Origin: Xaviernesmea rhizosphaerae
GTDB taxonomy: Bacteria; Pseudomonadota; Alphaproteobacteria; Rhizobiales; Rhizobiaceae
Assembly (NCBI RefSeq): GCF_001938945.1
Contig: NZ_MKIO01000025.1
Coordinates: 62,001 to 126,000, forward strand
DNA length: 64,000 bases
Reading direction: 5' to 3'
The notes under the pieces are model-generated. The model was not told where the DNA came from. It saw only the letters and a program-made list of their open reading frames with translations, and ran no database searches. Of the stretch, positions 1 through 8,094 are shown piece after piece. Both the position numbers and the translations under genes were made by a program. Every line of letters begins with the position of its first letter. The first letter of the stretch is position 1.

Positions 1-807
1 GAATATGTCTATGAGAATGGCGACAAACTGAGCCAGCTCAACTGGCACACCAGACATGCGCTCCTCTATACGCTGGGCCTCGAAGGCACGGTGGATGCGG
101 ACTGGACGCTGAGCACGCAGCTGCGGCTCGGGGCGGAGGGCGACGGGCACATGGTCGATTACGACTGGGTCGACCCCTATGCCCGCGATGGCGGTATGAC
201 CGGATGGAGCGACCGGTCGATCTCGCCGGACACGCAGCTCGATCACTATGTCGATCTGTCGCTGGAGGCGAAGCGACGTCTGGCAGACAGGGATGGCCTG
301 TCCCTCTCGGCCTTCGGCGGGTTCCGCTATACCGATGTCAAATGGACGTCCTATGGCGGCGGTTACATCTATAGCGAAGACGGGTTTCGCAATTCGGTCG
401 GGCATTTTCCCGAGGGCGAGCGCGGCATCAGCTACCGCCAGAAAATCCCCGTGCCCTATCTCGGCCTTGAGAGCCAGGCAAGTTTCGGCGGCTGGTCGCT
501 TGGCGCCCGCGCCGGCCTCGGCCTGACCTTCGGCATCAAGGACATCGACGATCACTGGATGCGGAACCTGCGCTTCTTCGATTCCATGGATGCCGCGCCC
601 GTGGCCATGCTCGGCCTCACCGCCAGCTATGCCATCAGCGACCACGTCGCGCTGACATTGGCAGGCGACGTCGAAAACGTGGCACGCCGACGCGGCGACA
701 TGCGCTTGATCGATACCAAGACGGGGGAGAGCGGATCGGACCGCGAGGCGGCTGGCGCGAGCTTCCGCAGCCTGTCGGTCAGCTTCGGGCTCAAGGGCAG
801 CTTCTGA
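1..807 (+). CDS. Omptin-family outer membrane protease, 5' end outside window
   Basis: The frame is open from base 1, so the signal peptide and first strands lie upstream; 268 codons remain. Omptins are ten-stranded outer membrane barrels that cleave peptides at the cell surface. Family landmarks are visible: EYVYENGDKLSQLNW at residues 1-15 of the visible part, VDYDW with the aspartate pair at 53 and 55, SDRS then PDTQL near 70-80, and DDH at 183-185, matching the Asp/His pair of OmpT (D210/H212). The protein ends in Phe, as barrel proteins do. All four catalytic side chains therefore seem present. It converges on the next gene, with a strong hairpin between them. Omptins are best known from enterobacteria; the physiological substrate here is unknown. 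Confidence 0.85.
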   Translation, partial: EYVYENGDKLSQLNWHTRHALLYTLGLEGTVDADWTLSTQLRLGAEGDGHMVDYDWVDPYARDGGMTGWSDRSISPDTQLDHYVDLSLEAKRRLADRDGLSLSAFGGFRYTDVKWTSYGGGYIYSEDGFRNSVGHFPEGERGISYRQKIPVPYLGLESQASFGGWSLGARAGLGLTFGIKDIDDHWMRNLRFFDSMDAAPVAMLGLTASYAISDHVALTLAGDVENVARRRGDMRLIDTKTGESGSDREAAGASFRSLSVSFGLKGSF

Positions 808-870
808 ACGGGCCCGACGAACAGAGCCGAAAGACAGGGCCAAGCTTGCTCTCGCAGCCTCTTTCTAGTG

Positions 871-923
871 CCCTGCATGCCTGATGGCCTCATGTGAAGC
901 CATCAGGGAATCGCCGTGCAGGG
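871..923. terminator. Nested inverted repeat between convergent genes
   Basis: Outer arms CCCTGCA (871-877) and TGCAGGG (917-923) enclose inner arms CCTGATGGC (880-888) and GCCATCAGG (899-907). The hairpin reaches to within a few bases of the end of the hydrolase gene and lies 63 bases after the omptin stop. There is no clear T tract, so a bidirectional terminator is an inference from position and stem strength. Confidence 0.5.
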
Positions 924-928
924 TTGGC

Positions 929-1750
929 TTAGCTGCGCAGGAAAGCCAGGAGATCGTCGGTCAGGCGCTGCTTGTGCGAGGCGAACAGGCCGTGCGGGGC
1001 GCCGTCATATTCGATCAGCGTCGAACCCGGAATGGCGCGGGCGGCAGCGCGGCCTGCAGCCTCGATCGGCACGGTCTGGTCGCCCGTGCCGTGGATGATC
1101 AGCGTCGGCGCGCGGAAGGCCGGCAGATCCGGGCGGAAGTCGGTTGTCGCGAAGGCTTCCGCGCAGGCGAGCGTCGGCTTGAGGCCGGCCATCATCGACT
1201 GGTTGACGGACCACTCGACCACTTCGTCGCTGACATTGCCGGTAAAGATGCCGACGCCATAGAAGGTCTTCATGAAGCTCGCGAAGAAATGCGCGCGGTC
1301 CTCGATCATCCCTTCGGTCATGCCGTCGAAGGTCGACTGCGGCGTGCCCTCGGGATTGTCGTCGGTCTGCAGCATGTAAGGCACGACCGAGGCGACCAGC
1401 GCCACCTTCGACACGCCCTTGCCGCCATGGCGCGACAGGTAGCGCGCGACTTCACCGCCCCCCATCGAGAAGCCGAACAGTGCCGCATCATCGAGACCCT
1501 TCGCCTCCATGACATCGGCGAGATCGTCGGCCAGCGTGTCATAATCGTAACCGGTCCAGGGCTGGTCCGAGCGGCCGAAGCCGCGGCGGTCATAGGCAAT
1601 TGCGCGGAAGCCGTTATTGGCGGCGACATAGGCGAAATCATCCCAGGTGTCCGAGGTCAGCGGCCAGCCATGCAGCAGCACGACAGGACGCCCCTCACCC
1701 CAGTCCTTCACATAGAGTTCGGTCCCGGAGCGGGTCTTGATCCTGGTCAT
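929..1750 (-). CDS. Alpha/beta hydrolase, non-haem chloroperoxidase-like
   Basis: A 273-residue alpha/beta hydrolase. Visible motifs are the oxyanion HGW at 27-29, the nucleophile elbow GFSMGG with Ser95, Asp224 in HGTGDQ and His253 in GAPHG, giving a complete Ser-Asp-His triad. The closest recognisable group is the cofactor-free chloroperoxidases/esterases, which hydrolyse esters and can perhydrolyse acids. No signal peptide is seen, so it should be cytoplasmic. The start at 1750 is preferred over upstream in-frame codons because AAGGA sits 8 bases before it and the protein then begins at the normal domain edge (TRIKTRSGTELYVKDWG). It stands alone, divergent from nothing obvious; the natural substrate cannot be told. 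Confidence 0.8.
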   Translation of the reverse strand: MTRIKTRSGTELYVKDWGEGRPVVLLHGWPLTSDTWDDFAYVAANNGFRAIAYDRRGFGRSDQPWTGYDYDTLADDLADVMEAKGLDDAALFGFSMGGGEVARYLSRHGGKGVSKVALVASVVPYMLQTDDNPEGTPQSTFDGMTEGMIEDRAHFFASFMKTFYGVGIFTGNVSDEVVEWSVNQSMMAGLKPTLACAEAFATTDFRPDLPAFRAPTLIIHGTGDQTVPIEAAGRAAARAIPGSTLIEYDGAPHGLFASHKQRLTDDLLAFLRS

Positions 1751-1868
1751 TAGCAGATCCTTGGTTAGGGAATGGACCTGCGAAACGTCGGACGGCGGGC
1801 GCTTGTTCCGTGAAGATGATGTCATAGAGACACTGGTGAAAGCGCCCACGGTTATTGGAGCGGCGCCC

Positions 1869-2465
1869 CTACGCCTTCAGGCTCTCCCGGTTCATCGCCG
1901 CCCATTGCAGGAGGATGACGGTCTTGGCGTCGCGGATCTCGCCTGTCGCGATCTTGGCCAAGGCCTCGTCCAGCGGCAGTTCCACGCGCTCGATATCCTC
2001 GTCCTCCTCCGCCAGGCCGCCGCCATCGGTGACGCGGTCCTGCTGTTCGATCAGGGCCGCGAAGAAATGGACGATCTCGGTCACCGAGCCCGGCGACATG
2101 AACAGCTTGAACAGCGGGCGGACGGAGTGCACGCGATAGCCGGTCTCCTCCGCCACCTCACGTCGGATGGCCTCGGCCGGGTTCTCGCCATCGAGCAGGC
2201 CGGCCGGCGTTTCCAAGAGGAAGCCGTCATCGTCGTTGACATAGGCCGGCACGCGGAACTGGCGCACCAGCACCACCATGTCCCGGGCGGGATCGTAGAG
2301 CAGGATCGTCGCGCCATTGCCCCGGTCATAGGCCTCGCGCTTCAGGATCTTCTCCTGCCCGTTCGAGCCGACATAGCGGAAGGTGATGTTGCGCAGATGG
2401 TACCAGTTCTTCGAGAGGGTCTCGTCCTTCAGGATCTCGACCCGGGCATTCTTCAGCTTGCTCAT
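1869..2465 (-). CDS. Nudix hydrolase, NudK/ADP-ribose pyrophosphatase type
   Basis: A 198-residue protein with the Nudix signature ending REVAEETGY (helix that binds Mg2+), preceded by LETPAGLLDGENP. The N-terminal section (LSKNWYHLRNITFRYVG) and total length match the GDP-mannose hydrolase NudK group, which cleaves nucleoside-diphosphate sugars in the cytoplasm. One box position that is usually Glu, eight residues after the box Ala, is Asn here with Glu next to it; this may be only a local shift. GAGG precedes the ATG. It lies downstream of the oxidoreductase gene on the same strand, separated by a palindromic repeat. Substrate specificity (GDP-mannose, ADP-ribose or other) is not certain. 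Confidence 0.8.
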   Translation of the reverse strand: MSKLKNARVEILKDETLSKNWYHLRNITFRYVGSNGQEKILKREAYDRGNGATILLYDPARDMVVLVRQFRVPAYVNDDDGFLLETPAGLLDGENPAEAIRREVAEETGYRVHSVRPLFKLFMSPGSVTEIVHFFAALIEQQDRVTDGGGLAEEDEDIERVELPLDEALAKIATGEIRDAKTVILLQWAAMNRESLKA

Positions 2466-2482
2466 GCGGCCTCTTCGCGGGC

Positions 2483-2545
2483 TAGGGTCAGGACCCTAAT
2501 CAAAAATTCAGAGCGGGCTTTCGGGCGAAAACCGGACTCACTTTT
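2483..2545. repeat. Mosaic palindromic repeat, includes TAGGGTCAGGACCCTA
   Basis: Bases 2483-2498 are the palindrome TAGGGTCAGGACCCTA. The same 16 bases occur in inverse orientation at 16531-16546. The following part, read on the minus strand, is GCGAAAAGTGAGTCCGGTTTTCGC, clearly akin to the CCGAAAAGTGGGAACCGG core of the larger repeats at 7.1, 18.6, 37.5 and 52.8 kb. It supplies the last codons (Glu-Lys) and the TGA stop of the oxidoreductase gene. Confidence 0.7.
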
Positions 2546-4655
2546 CGCCATCCCGCGCCAGCCAGACGCGGTTGTCGTGGAAGGCGGCGCCGCCATAGGG
2601 CGCGACGGGATCGGCGCCGGTCAGCACGTTGATGCCTTCGCCATCGAGATGGGCGCCGTTCGGCCAGAGGCCCTCGGCCACCAGAACGCCCCTGCGCGCG
2701 CCGCCGCCGATCTCGGCATGCAGGCGGATCGTGCCGCGCTGATTGCCGAGACGCACGATATCGCCTTCCCCGATATGGAGGCGAACGGCATCCTCGGGAT
2801 GGATCATCACGCTTGGCCGCCCTTCCTTTTCCACCGAGGAGCGGGTCTCGGCAAAGGTGGAATTGAGGAAAGAGCGCGCGGGCGATGTGGCCAGGCGGAA
2901 GGGATGGTCGCCATCCTCCGCCTCGATCAGCGCGGCATGGTCCGGGAAGGTGGGCAGAGCGGCGTGCGGCCCGAGAAGACCGATGGAGGCCGGCGGCCGG
3001 TTCGGCGCGGGCGTGCCGGTCCAGTCCGCGCGGAAGCGGAAGCGGCCATCGGCATGGCCGAAGCCGTTGAGAAAATGCGCGGTGTCGAAATCGGGCTGCA
3101 CGTCCAGCCAGCGCACCTCTTTCAGCGCATCGAAGCTGGAGCCGGAAGGCGCGAGGATCGCGTCGATATGCGCGCGCTCGCTCATGCCAAAGCCAGGACG
3201 ATCGGCGACGCCCAGACGCTTGGCCAGCTCTTCGATGACGAAAAGATTGGTGCGCACCGTCTCCGGCGGCTCCACCAGCTTCGGCCCGAGCAGAATGTGC
3301 TGGTGGCCGCCGCCGCGATAGAGATCGTCATGCTCCAGGAACATGGTGGCCGGCAGGACGATATCGGCAAGTACTGCCGTGTCGGTCATGAACTGCTCGT
3401 GCACGGCGACGAAGAGATCCTCGCGCAGGAAGCCCTGACGCACCAGCCGCTGCTCCGGCGCGACATTGACGGGATTGGTGTTCTGGATCAGCAGCGCCGT
3501 CACCGGCCCGCGGTGGCGCAGGGCCTCGGCGTCGCCGGTCAGCACCCGGCCGATCTGCGACTGGTCGAGCATGCGGATCTCGGGATCTGCCATGGCAGAG
3601 CCGATCAGCATGCGCTTGTCCAGCCGGAAGATGTCATTGTTGGAATGAAAGGCGCCGCCGCCCTCGTGCCGCCAGCTGCCGAGCACCGTGGCGAGGCTCG
3701 CCGCCGCATGGATGGCCACCGCGCCATTGCGCTGGCGGGTAAAACCGTAGCCGAGCCGGAAATAGCTGCGCCTGGTGGTGCCGACGAGCCGGGCGAAACG
3801 CTCGATCTCCTCGACGGAGAGACCGGTGATCGCCGCTGCCCATTGCGGCGTGCGGGTTTTGAGATGCGCTTCCAGCCCGGCCGGATCATCGGCATAGCGG
3901 GCCATGTAGTCCCGGTCGGCATAGGCGTCGCGGAAGGCGATGTGCATGGCCGCGCAGGCGAGCGCCCCGTCGGTGCCCGGCTTCAGCACGAGGCCGAGAT
4001 CGGCCTGCTTGACTGTGGGACTGTCATAGATGTCGATGACGACGATCTTCGCGCCGCGCTCCTTGCGTGCCTTGATGGCGTGCGTCATGACATTGACCTG
4101 GGTGGACACCGGATTGGTGCCCCAGATCACCACGCAATCGGACTTGGCCATTTCGCGCGGATCGGGCCCGCGCAGTGCACCGGTCGCCATGGTCATGCCG
4201 GTCCAGGCCGGATTGGTGCAGATCGAACCGAAGAAACCGGAATAGCGCTTGGCATGGCGCAGCCGCTCGATCGAGTCGCGCTGCACCTGGCCCATGGTGC
4301 CGGCATAGAAATAGGGCCAGACCGCTTCCGAGCCGTGCCGGGCCTCGGCCTTGACGAAGGCTTCGGCGATCTCGTCGAGCGCGGCGTCCCAGCCGATCTC
4401 CTGCCACTGGCCGCTGCCCTTCCCGCCCTTGCGCCGCTGCGGCACCAGCAGGCGGCCCGGATGATAGATCCGCTCGGAATAGCGGGCGACCTTGGCGCAG
4501 ATCACGCCGGCGGTATAGCTGTTGGCGGCCGCGCCGCGCACGCGGCCGATGCGGCCATCGGCCATCAGATCGACATCGAGCGCGCAGGCCGAGGGACAGT
4601 CATGCGGGCAGACGGTATGGCCGGTGACCGGCCGAAGGGGGGTCGCAACGTTCAT
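2538..4655 (-). CDS. Molybdopterin oxidoreductase with 4Fe-4S site, substrate unknown
   Basis: A 705-residue enzyme of the DMSO-reductase superfamily. Cys16, Cys20, Cys24 and Cys53 (CPHDCPSAC...GVICAK) form the N-terminal 4Fe-4S site. Cys146 in FGSICTNPAW lies where the family carries its Mo ligand. GTNPVSTQ, QNTNPVNVAP and a C-terminal molydopterin-dinucleotide binding domain (from about residue 590) are also seen. No twin-arginine signal is present, so a cytoplasmic enzyme is likely. No small subunit or dedicated chaperone lies beside it. The moaD-moaE pair, part of cofactor synthesis, is in the window at 12.1 kb. Its last codons and stop lie inside a palindromic repeat. It is divergent from rlmJ. 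The electron partner and substrate cannot be read from sequence. Confidence 0.85.
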   Translation of the reverse strand: MNVATPLRPVTGHTVCPHDCPSACALDVDLMADGRIGRVRGAAANSYTAGVICAKVARYSERIYHPGRLLVPQRRKGGKGSGQWQEIGWDAALDEIAEAFVKAEARHGSEAVWPYFYAGTMGQVQRDSIERLRHAKRYSGFFGSICTNPAWTGMTMATGALRGPDPREMAKSDCVVIWGTNPVSTQVNVMTHAIKARKERGAKIVVIDIYDSPTVKQADLGLVLKPGTDGALACAAMHIAFRDAYADRDYMARYADDPAGLEAHLKTRTPQWAAAITGLSVEEIERFARLVGTTRRSYFRLGYGFTRQRNGAVAIHAAASLATVLGSWRHEGGGAFHSNNDIFRLDKRMLIGSAMADPEIRMLDQSQIGRVLTGDAEALRHRGPVTALLIQNTNPVNVAPEQRLVRQGFLREDLFVAVHEQFMTDTAVLADIVLPATMFLEHDDLYRGGGHQHILLGPKLVEPPETVRTNLFVIEELAKRLGVADRPGFGMSERAHIDAILAPSGSSFDALKEVRWLDVQPDFDTAHFLNGFGHADGRFRFRADWTGTPAPNRPPASIGLLGPHAALPTFPDHAALIEAEDGDHPFRLATSPARSFLNSTFAETRSSVEKEGRPSVMIHPEDAVRLHIGEGDIVRLGNQRGTIRLHAEIGGGARRGVLVAEGLWPNGAHLDGEGINVLTGADPVAPYGGAAFHDNRVWLARDGEK

Positions 4656-4741
4656 GGCTTTTCTATATTGCAGGCAACAGGCGGCGCAAAGGCGGCGCTT
4701 GTCACCATGTCAAGTTTTCATAGATCCGATCACGGCAGCGC

Positions 4742-5632
4742 ATGAATTACCGTCACATCTACCACGCGGGCAATTTCGCCGACGTGCTGAAGCACGCCGT
4801 GCTGGCGCGGCTCGTCACCTATCTCAAGGGCAAGGACAAGGCCTTCCGGGTGATCGACACCCATGCCGGCATCGGGCTTTACGACCTCTCGCAGGAAGAG
4901 GCGCAGAAGACGGGCGAATGGCGCGACGGCATTGGCCGCCTGCTGGCCACGCCGCTGCCGCCGGACATCGAGGCACTGCTCGCCCCCTATCTCGACTGCG
5001 TCAGGGAGCTGAACCCTGGCATGAACCAAGGCATGGAAGCGGGAAGCGTGACGCTCTATCCCGGCTCGCCGAAGCTCACCCGCATGCTGCTGCGGCCGCA
5101 GGACCGGCTGTCCGCGCTCGAGCTGCATCCTCAGGATTCCGCAACGCTGGCCCGGCTCTTCGACGGCGATTACCAGACCCGCGTGACCGAACTCGACGGA
5201 TGGCTGGCGCTCGGCGCGCATCTGCCGCCCAAGGAGAAGCGCGGCCTGGTGCTGGTCGATCCGCCCTTCGAGCTGGCGGGCGAATATGAGCGGCTGGTGT
5301 CCGGGCTGGCGAAAGCCCATCGCCGCTTTCCCGGCGGCACCTATTGCCTGTGGTATCCGCTGAAGCAGGGCGCGCCGATCGCCGCCTTCCACGAGGCGCT
5401 GAAGGCGCTGAACATTCCTAAGATGCTCTGCGCCGAGCTTGCCGTGCGCAGCGACCGGGACACCACGGGGCTTTCGGGCTCCGGGCTGATCCTGGTCAAT
5501 CCGCCCTTCACGCTGAAGCAGGAGTTGGACGTGCTGCTGCCCGTGCTGAAGGACAGGCTGCGCCAGGACCGCTTCGCGTCCGCCCGCGCCTTCTGGCTCC
5601 GGCAGGAGGCGACGGAGGAGGACGACGCGTGA
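4742..5632 (+). CDS. rlmJ: 23S rRNA (adenine-N6)-methyltransferase RlmJ
   Basis: A 296-residue protein, close to the family length. It begins with the diagnostic MNYRHIYHAGNFADVLKH and carries the SAM-dependent methyltransferase catalytic motif DPPF (VLVDPPFELAGEY) and the cofactor loop VIDTHAGIGLYDL. RlmJ methylates N6 of A2030 in 23S rRNA (E. coli numbering). The ATG at 4742 fits the conserved N-terminus. The gene is divergent from the oxidoreductase, with 86 bases between them that must hold both promoters. Confidence 0.93.
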   Translation: MNYRHIYHAGNFADVLKHAVLARLVTYLKGKDKAFRVIDTHAGIGLYDLSQEEAQKTGEWRDGIGRLLATPLPPDIEALLAPYLDCVRELNPGMNQGMEAGSVTLYPGSPKLTRMLLRPQDRLSALELHPQDSATLARLFDGDYQTRVTELDGWLALGAHLPPKEKRGLVLVDPPFELAGEYERLVSGLAKAHRRFPGGTYCLWYPLKQGAPIAAFHEALKALNIPKMLCAELAVRSDRDTTGLSGSGLILVNPPFTLKQELDVLLPVLKDRLRQDRFASARAFWLRQEATEEDDA

Positions 5633-5855
5633 GCCTGGCCGCTTCGTCGTGGCCACCCTGCCCTTGCCATCGAGGCGAGAGGAGCTGTCGCCCGCGTCGG
5701 CACTCCGCTCGGCAAGCCTCTGCTCGGCATTTCATAAAAGTCACACAGGATCCTGAAAGAGTTCGTGTTTCCTGCATCAGTGGCGCAACCGATTCCGTTT
5801 TCGGGACTTGCGGCCGCGGACAGGATATGTCGAGCAAGGCGACCCAGGGAGTGTC

Positions 5856-6311
5856 ATGACGACAGCGCGATGCCGGCAATTTCCCGGCCCTCTTTTGCCG
5901 GGCCTTCGCCTCTGCTTTCCGACCGTCCTGGCCTTGACCGGCTTGGTATCGGCCGGCCTGGCGCTGGCCGCATCGGCGCGCGCGGACATTCCGAACCGCT
6001 GCGATGCGCCGGCCATCTTGACGGAGATCGCCCGGCTGCAGGATAGCCTTGTCATGAACAGGGAACAGACCGTGCGCATCACCGGCTTCACCGCGATCGA
6101 ATCGCGCGGCACCGCCCCTCGGGCGACGCCACCGGGCGCTCGGCGGTTCTGCGCGGCGCAGGCAAGGCTTGGCGACAACAGCACGCGGCCGATCTGGTAT
6201 GTGCTGGACGAGGATGCCGCCGATGGGGGCGCCCGCCCGCGCGTCGATTTCTGCATTGCCGGTCTTGATCCAGACCGCCGGCATGGCGCCGACTGCGAGG
6301 CCGTGAAATGA
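5856..6311 (+). CDS. Small secreted four-cysteine protein of unknown function
   Basis: A 151-residue protein that I do not assign to a family. The N-terminus has basic residues, then a hydrophobic stretch (TVLALTGLVSAGLALAA) and a likely signal peptidase site ASARA-DIPN, so export to the periplasm or beyond is expected. The mature part holds four Cys (RCDAP, FCAAQ, FCIAG, DCEAV), enough for two disulphides. The start at 5856 has GGGAG six bases upstream; an upstream in-frame start would lengthen the N-terminus ahead of the signal. Its stop overlaps the start of the RNase T2 gene by four bases (ATGA), so the two are translationally coupled. A role as partner of that enzyme is only inference. 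Confidence 0.7.
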   Translation: MTTARCRQFPGPLLPGLRLCFPTVLALTGLVSAGLALAASARADIPNRCDAPAILTEIARLQDSLVMNREQTVRITGFTAIESRGTAPRATPPGARRFCAAQARLGDNSTRPIWYVLDEDAADGGARPRVDFCIAGLDPDRRHGADCEAVK

Positions 6312-7087
6312 TGGGCCGCCCCTCTCTTGTCGGTGCCTGCCTCGCCGCGCTCGCGCTGTCCGGCTGCAGCGAGGATGCGTCAGGCGAGGTGCAGGGCAGC
6401 CGCGGCAACACGCCGATCCTGCAGGCGCCCGCCAATGGCGCGGCAGCCGGCCCGGGCGGAAAAGCCGGCCCGTCGCCACGTGCGGAAACGATGCCGCGCG
6501 GCGATCTTCCCGAAGGCGAGGGCTTCGATTTCTACGTGCTGGCGCTGTCCTGGTCGCCAAGCTGGTGCCAGGACAACGACCCCCAGGCCAGGACTGCCCA
6601 GTGCGACAGCAGCGGACGCGGTTTCGTTGTGCACGGGCTCTGGCCGCAGAACGAACGCGGCTATCCGCAATTCTGCGACAGTGCGGAACCCAAGCGCGTG
6701 CCGGAGGCGCTCGGCCGCACCTTGTTCGACATCATGCCGCCGGCGCTCGGGCTGATCGGCCATCAATGGCGCAAGCATGGCAGCTGCAGCGGGCTGGACC
6801 AGAAAGCCTATTTCGAGACGCTGCGCGCAGCGCGTGAGCGGGTGCATCTGCCCGACAGCCTCGGCCCCCAGGCCACAAGCCGCCCATCGAGCGCAGCGGC
6901 GCTCGAGGAAGCGCTGATCCGGGCCAATCCCGGCATGACGCAAGCCGGGATCGCGGTTGACTGCGACAAGTCACGGCTTGAAGAAGTCCGCATCTGCATG
7001 ACCAAGGATTTGGCGTTCCGGGATTGCGCGGAGGTGGACCGCAAGGGATGCCGCGCGCCCGCGCTGACCATGCCCGCGCCGCGCTAG
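6308..7087 (+). CDS. RNase T2 family lipoprotein
   Basis: A 259-residue RNase T2. Both catalytic segments are intact: CAS1 as FVVHGLWPQ and CAS2 as GHQWRKHGSC. The family cleaves single-stranded RNA via 2',3'-cyclic phosphates without metal. The N-terminus is a lipoprotein signal with lipobox LSGC (Cys20), followed by a Gly/Ala/Pro-rich linker to about residue 70, so it should be membrane-anchored in the periplasm, roughly as E. coli RNase I is periplasmic. Many Cys residues in the domain suggest disulphides. Its start overlaps the upstream small secreted protein. The TAG stop is the first three bases of a mosaic repeat. Confidence 0.9.
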   Translation: MMGRPSLVGACLAALALSGCSEDASGEVQGSRGNTPILQAPANGAAAGPGGKAGPSPRAETMPRGDLPEGEGFDFYVLALSWSPSWCQDNDPQARTAQCDSSGRGFVVHGLWPQNERGYPQFCDSAEPKRVPEALGRTLFDIMPPALGLIGHQWRKHGSCSGLDQKAYFETLRAARERVHLPDSLGPQATSRPSSAAALEEALIRANPGMTQAGIAVDCDKSRLEEVRICMTKDLAFRDCAEVDRKGCRAPALTMPAPR

Positions 7088-7185
7088 AGCATCGGACCGA
7101 AAAGCGACAACCGGTTTTGGAAAAATCCGGTGAACAGACAAAGAGATAGCGCATCGGACTGCGCATGATTGTCAGTCCGATGCGC
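7085..7185. repeat. RIME-like mosaic palindrome, copy A
   Basis: Two palindromes in tandem. The first runs from TAGAGCATCGGACCG through AACCGGTTTTGG to AAAAATCCGG. The second pairs GCATCGGACTG with CAGTCCGATGC. It aligns with copies at 18580-18682, 37506-37580 and 52749-52853. It begins within the stop codon of the RNase T2 gene. The name rests on resemblance to rhizobial intergenic mosaic elements. The remaining bases to 7407 hold no gene that I can support. Confidence 0.75.
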
Positions 7186-7407
7186 AAGACGTGAGCTTCC
7201 AGGGTTTGTGCCCCGTCGCGGCGTGGCCCGTCGCACAGCCTTTTCATGCCACATTCTTCGCCTGCCGCATTCCTTGCCTGCCACCTTCCGACTGCCGGAG
7301 AGGGCGCGGCGCCAGCCCATCGAGATCTGCCGAAGCCTGCTCAAGGGATTCGGTTCGATGCGCTGATGCCGCCCGCTCCGGAACCCGTTCCGCCCAAGGA
7401 TCTTTCG

Positions 7408-7998
7408 ATGGACCTTTTCTACTCCCCGGCATCGCCCTATTCCAACAAGGTGCGGATGGCCGCCCATCACCTCGAACTGCCCGTCACCTACCGGCTGACC
7501 GACACGGCCGCGAACCCGCCGGACCTTCTCGGCAACAACCCGCTCGGCAAGATCCCGACCTTGGTGCTGGAAGATGGCACAGCCATCTATGACAGCCGCG
7601 TCATCATGCAGTTCATGGACAGGGAGACCGGCGGCAAGCTCTATCCCCGCCGGCACGACAAGCGGCTGAAGGCGGAGATGCTGGAATCGCTGTGTGACGG
7701 CATCTGCGACAGCCTGCTCGCCATCGTCTATGAGAAGCGCTTCCACCCGCCGGAGAAGGTGCATGAGCCGTGGATGGACCGGCAATGGGACAAGGTCACC
7801 CGCGCGCTCGACCTGCTCAACGCCGATCTGCCCAAGCCCAGCGCCAAGCTCCATGGCGGCCATTTCGCCCTTGCGGCCATGCTGCGCTATCTCGATCTGC
7901 GCTTCGAGGGCAAATGGGAGAAGGGCCGCAAGAAGCTGGCGAAATGGCCGAAGAAGTTCGCCGAGCATTTCCCCGATTACGACCGGTTCAAGGCGTGA
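7408..7998 (+). CDS. Glutathione S-transferase family protein
   Basis: A 196-residue GST-like protein. The N-terminal thioredoxin-fold half starts FYSPASPYSNKVRMAAHHL and has the cis-proline strand LGKIPTLVLEDG followed by the glutathione gamma-Glu contact DSRVIMQF. The all-helical C-terminal half follows. Members conjugate or reduce electrophiles with glutathione in the cytosol; the specific role is not visible. The ATG at 7408 is chosen over longer forms because AAGGA lies 7 bases upstream and the protein then starts directly at the domain. It converges on the outer membrane protein gene across a strong terminator. Confidence 0.85.
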   Translation: MDLFYSPASPYSNKVRMAAHHLELPVTYRLTDTAANPPDLLGNNPLGKIPTLVLEDGTAIYDSRVIMQFMDRETGGKLYPRRHDKRLKAEMLESLCDGICDSLLAIVYEKRFHPPEKVHEPWMDRQWDKVTRALDLLNADLPKPSAKLHGGHFALAAMLRYLDLRFEGKWEKGRKKLAKWPKKFAEHFPDYDRFKA

Positions 7999-8040
7999 GC
8001 GCTCGCGTCTCGTCCTTGGCCAAAGCTTGAACAACAACGC

Positions 8041-8069
8041 AAAAAGGCCGGCATCGCTGCCGGCCTTTC
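8041..8069. terminator. Bidirectional rho-independent terminator
   Basis: An 11-base perfect stem, AAAGGCCGGCA (8043-8053) with TGCCGGCCTTT (8058-8068), and loop TCGC lie between the convergent GST and outer membrane protein genes. T-rich ends on the plus strand and A-rich (T on minus) ends on the other side suit both directions. Confidence 0.85.
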
Positions 8070-8094
8070 GTCATTCCAACCGCGTCCGGTCAGA

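Noticed and set aside
1737..4745. Very long open frame on the plus strand (about 1000 codons)
   Set aside because: It is antisense to the molybdopterin oxidoreductase and Nudix genes, has no family-like motifs, and arises from high third-position GC.
7085..7185. Possible CRISPR-like or insertion sequence remnant
   Set aside because: The repeat is palindromic, dispersed as single copies with no spacers and no transposase frame; it fits a mosaic intergenic element.
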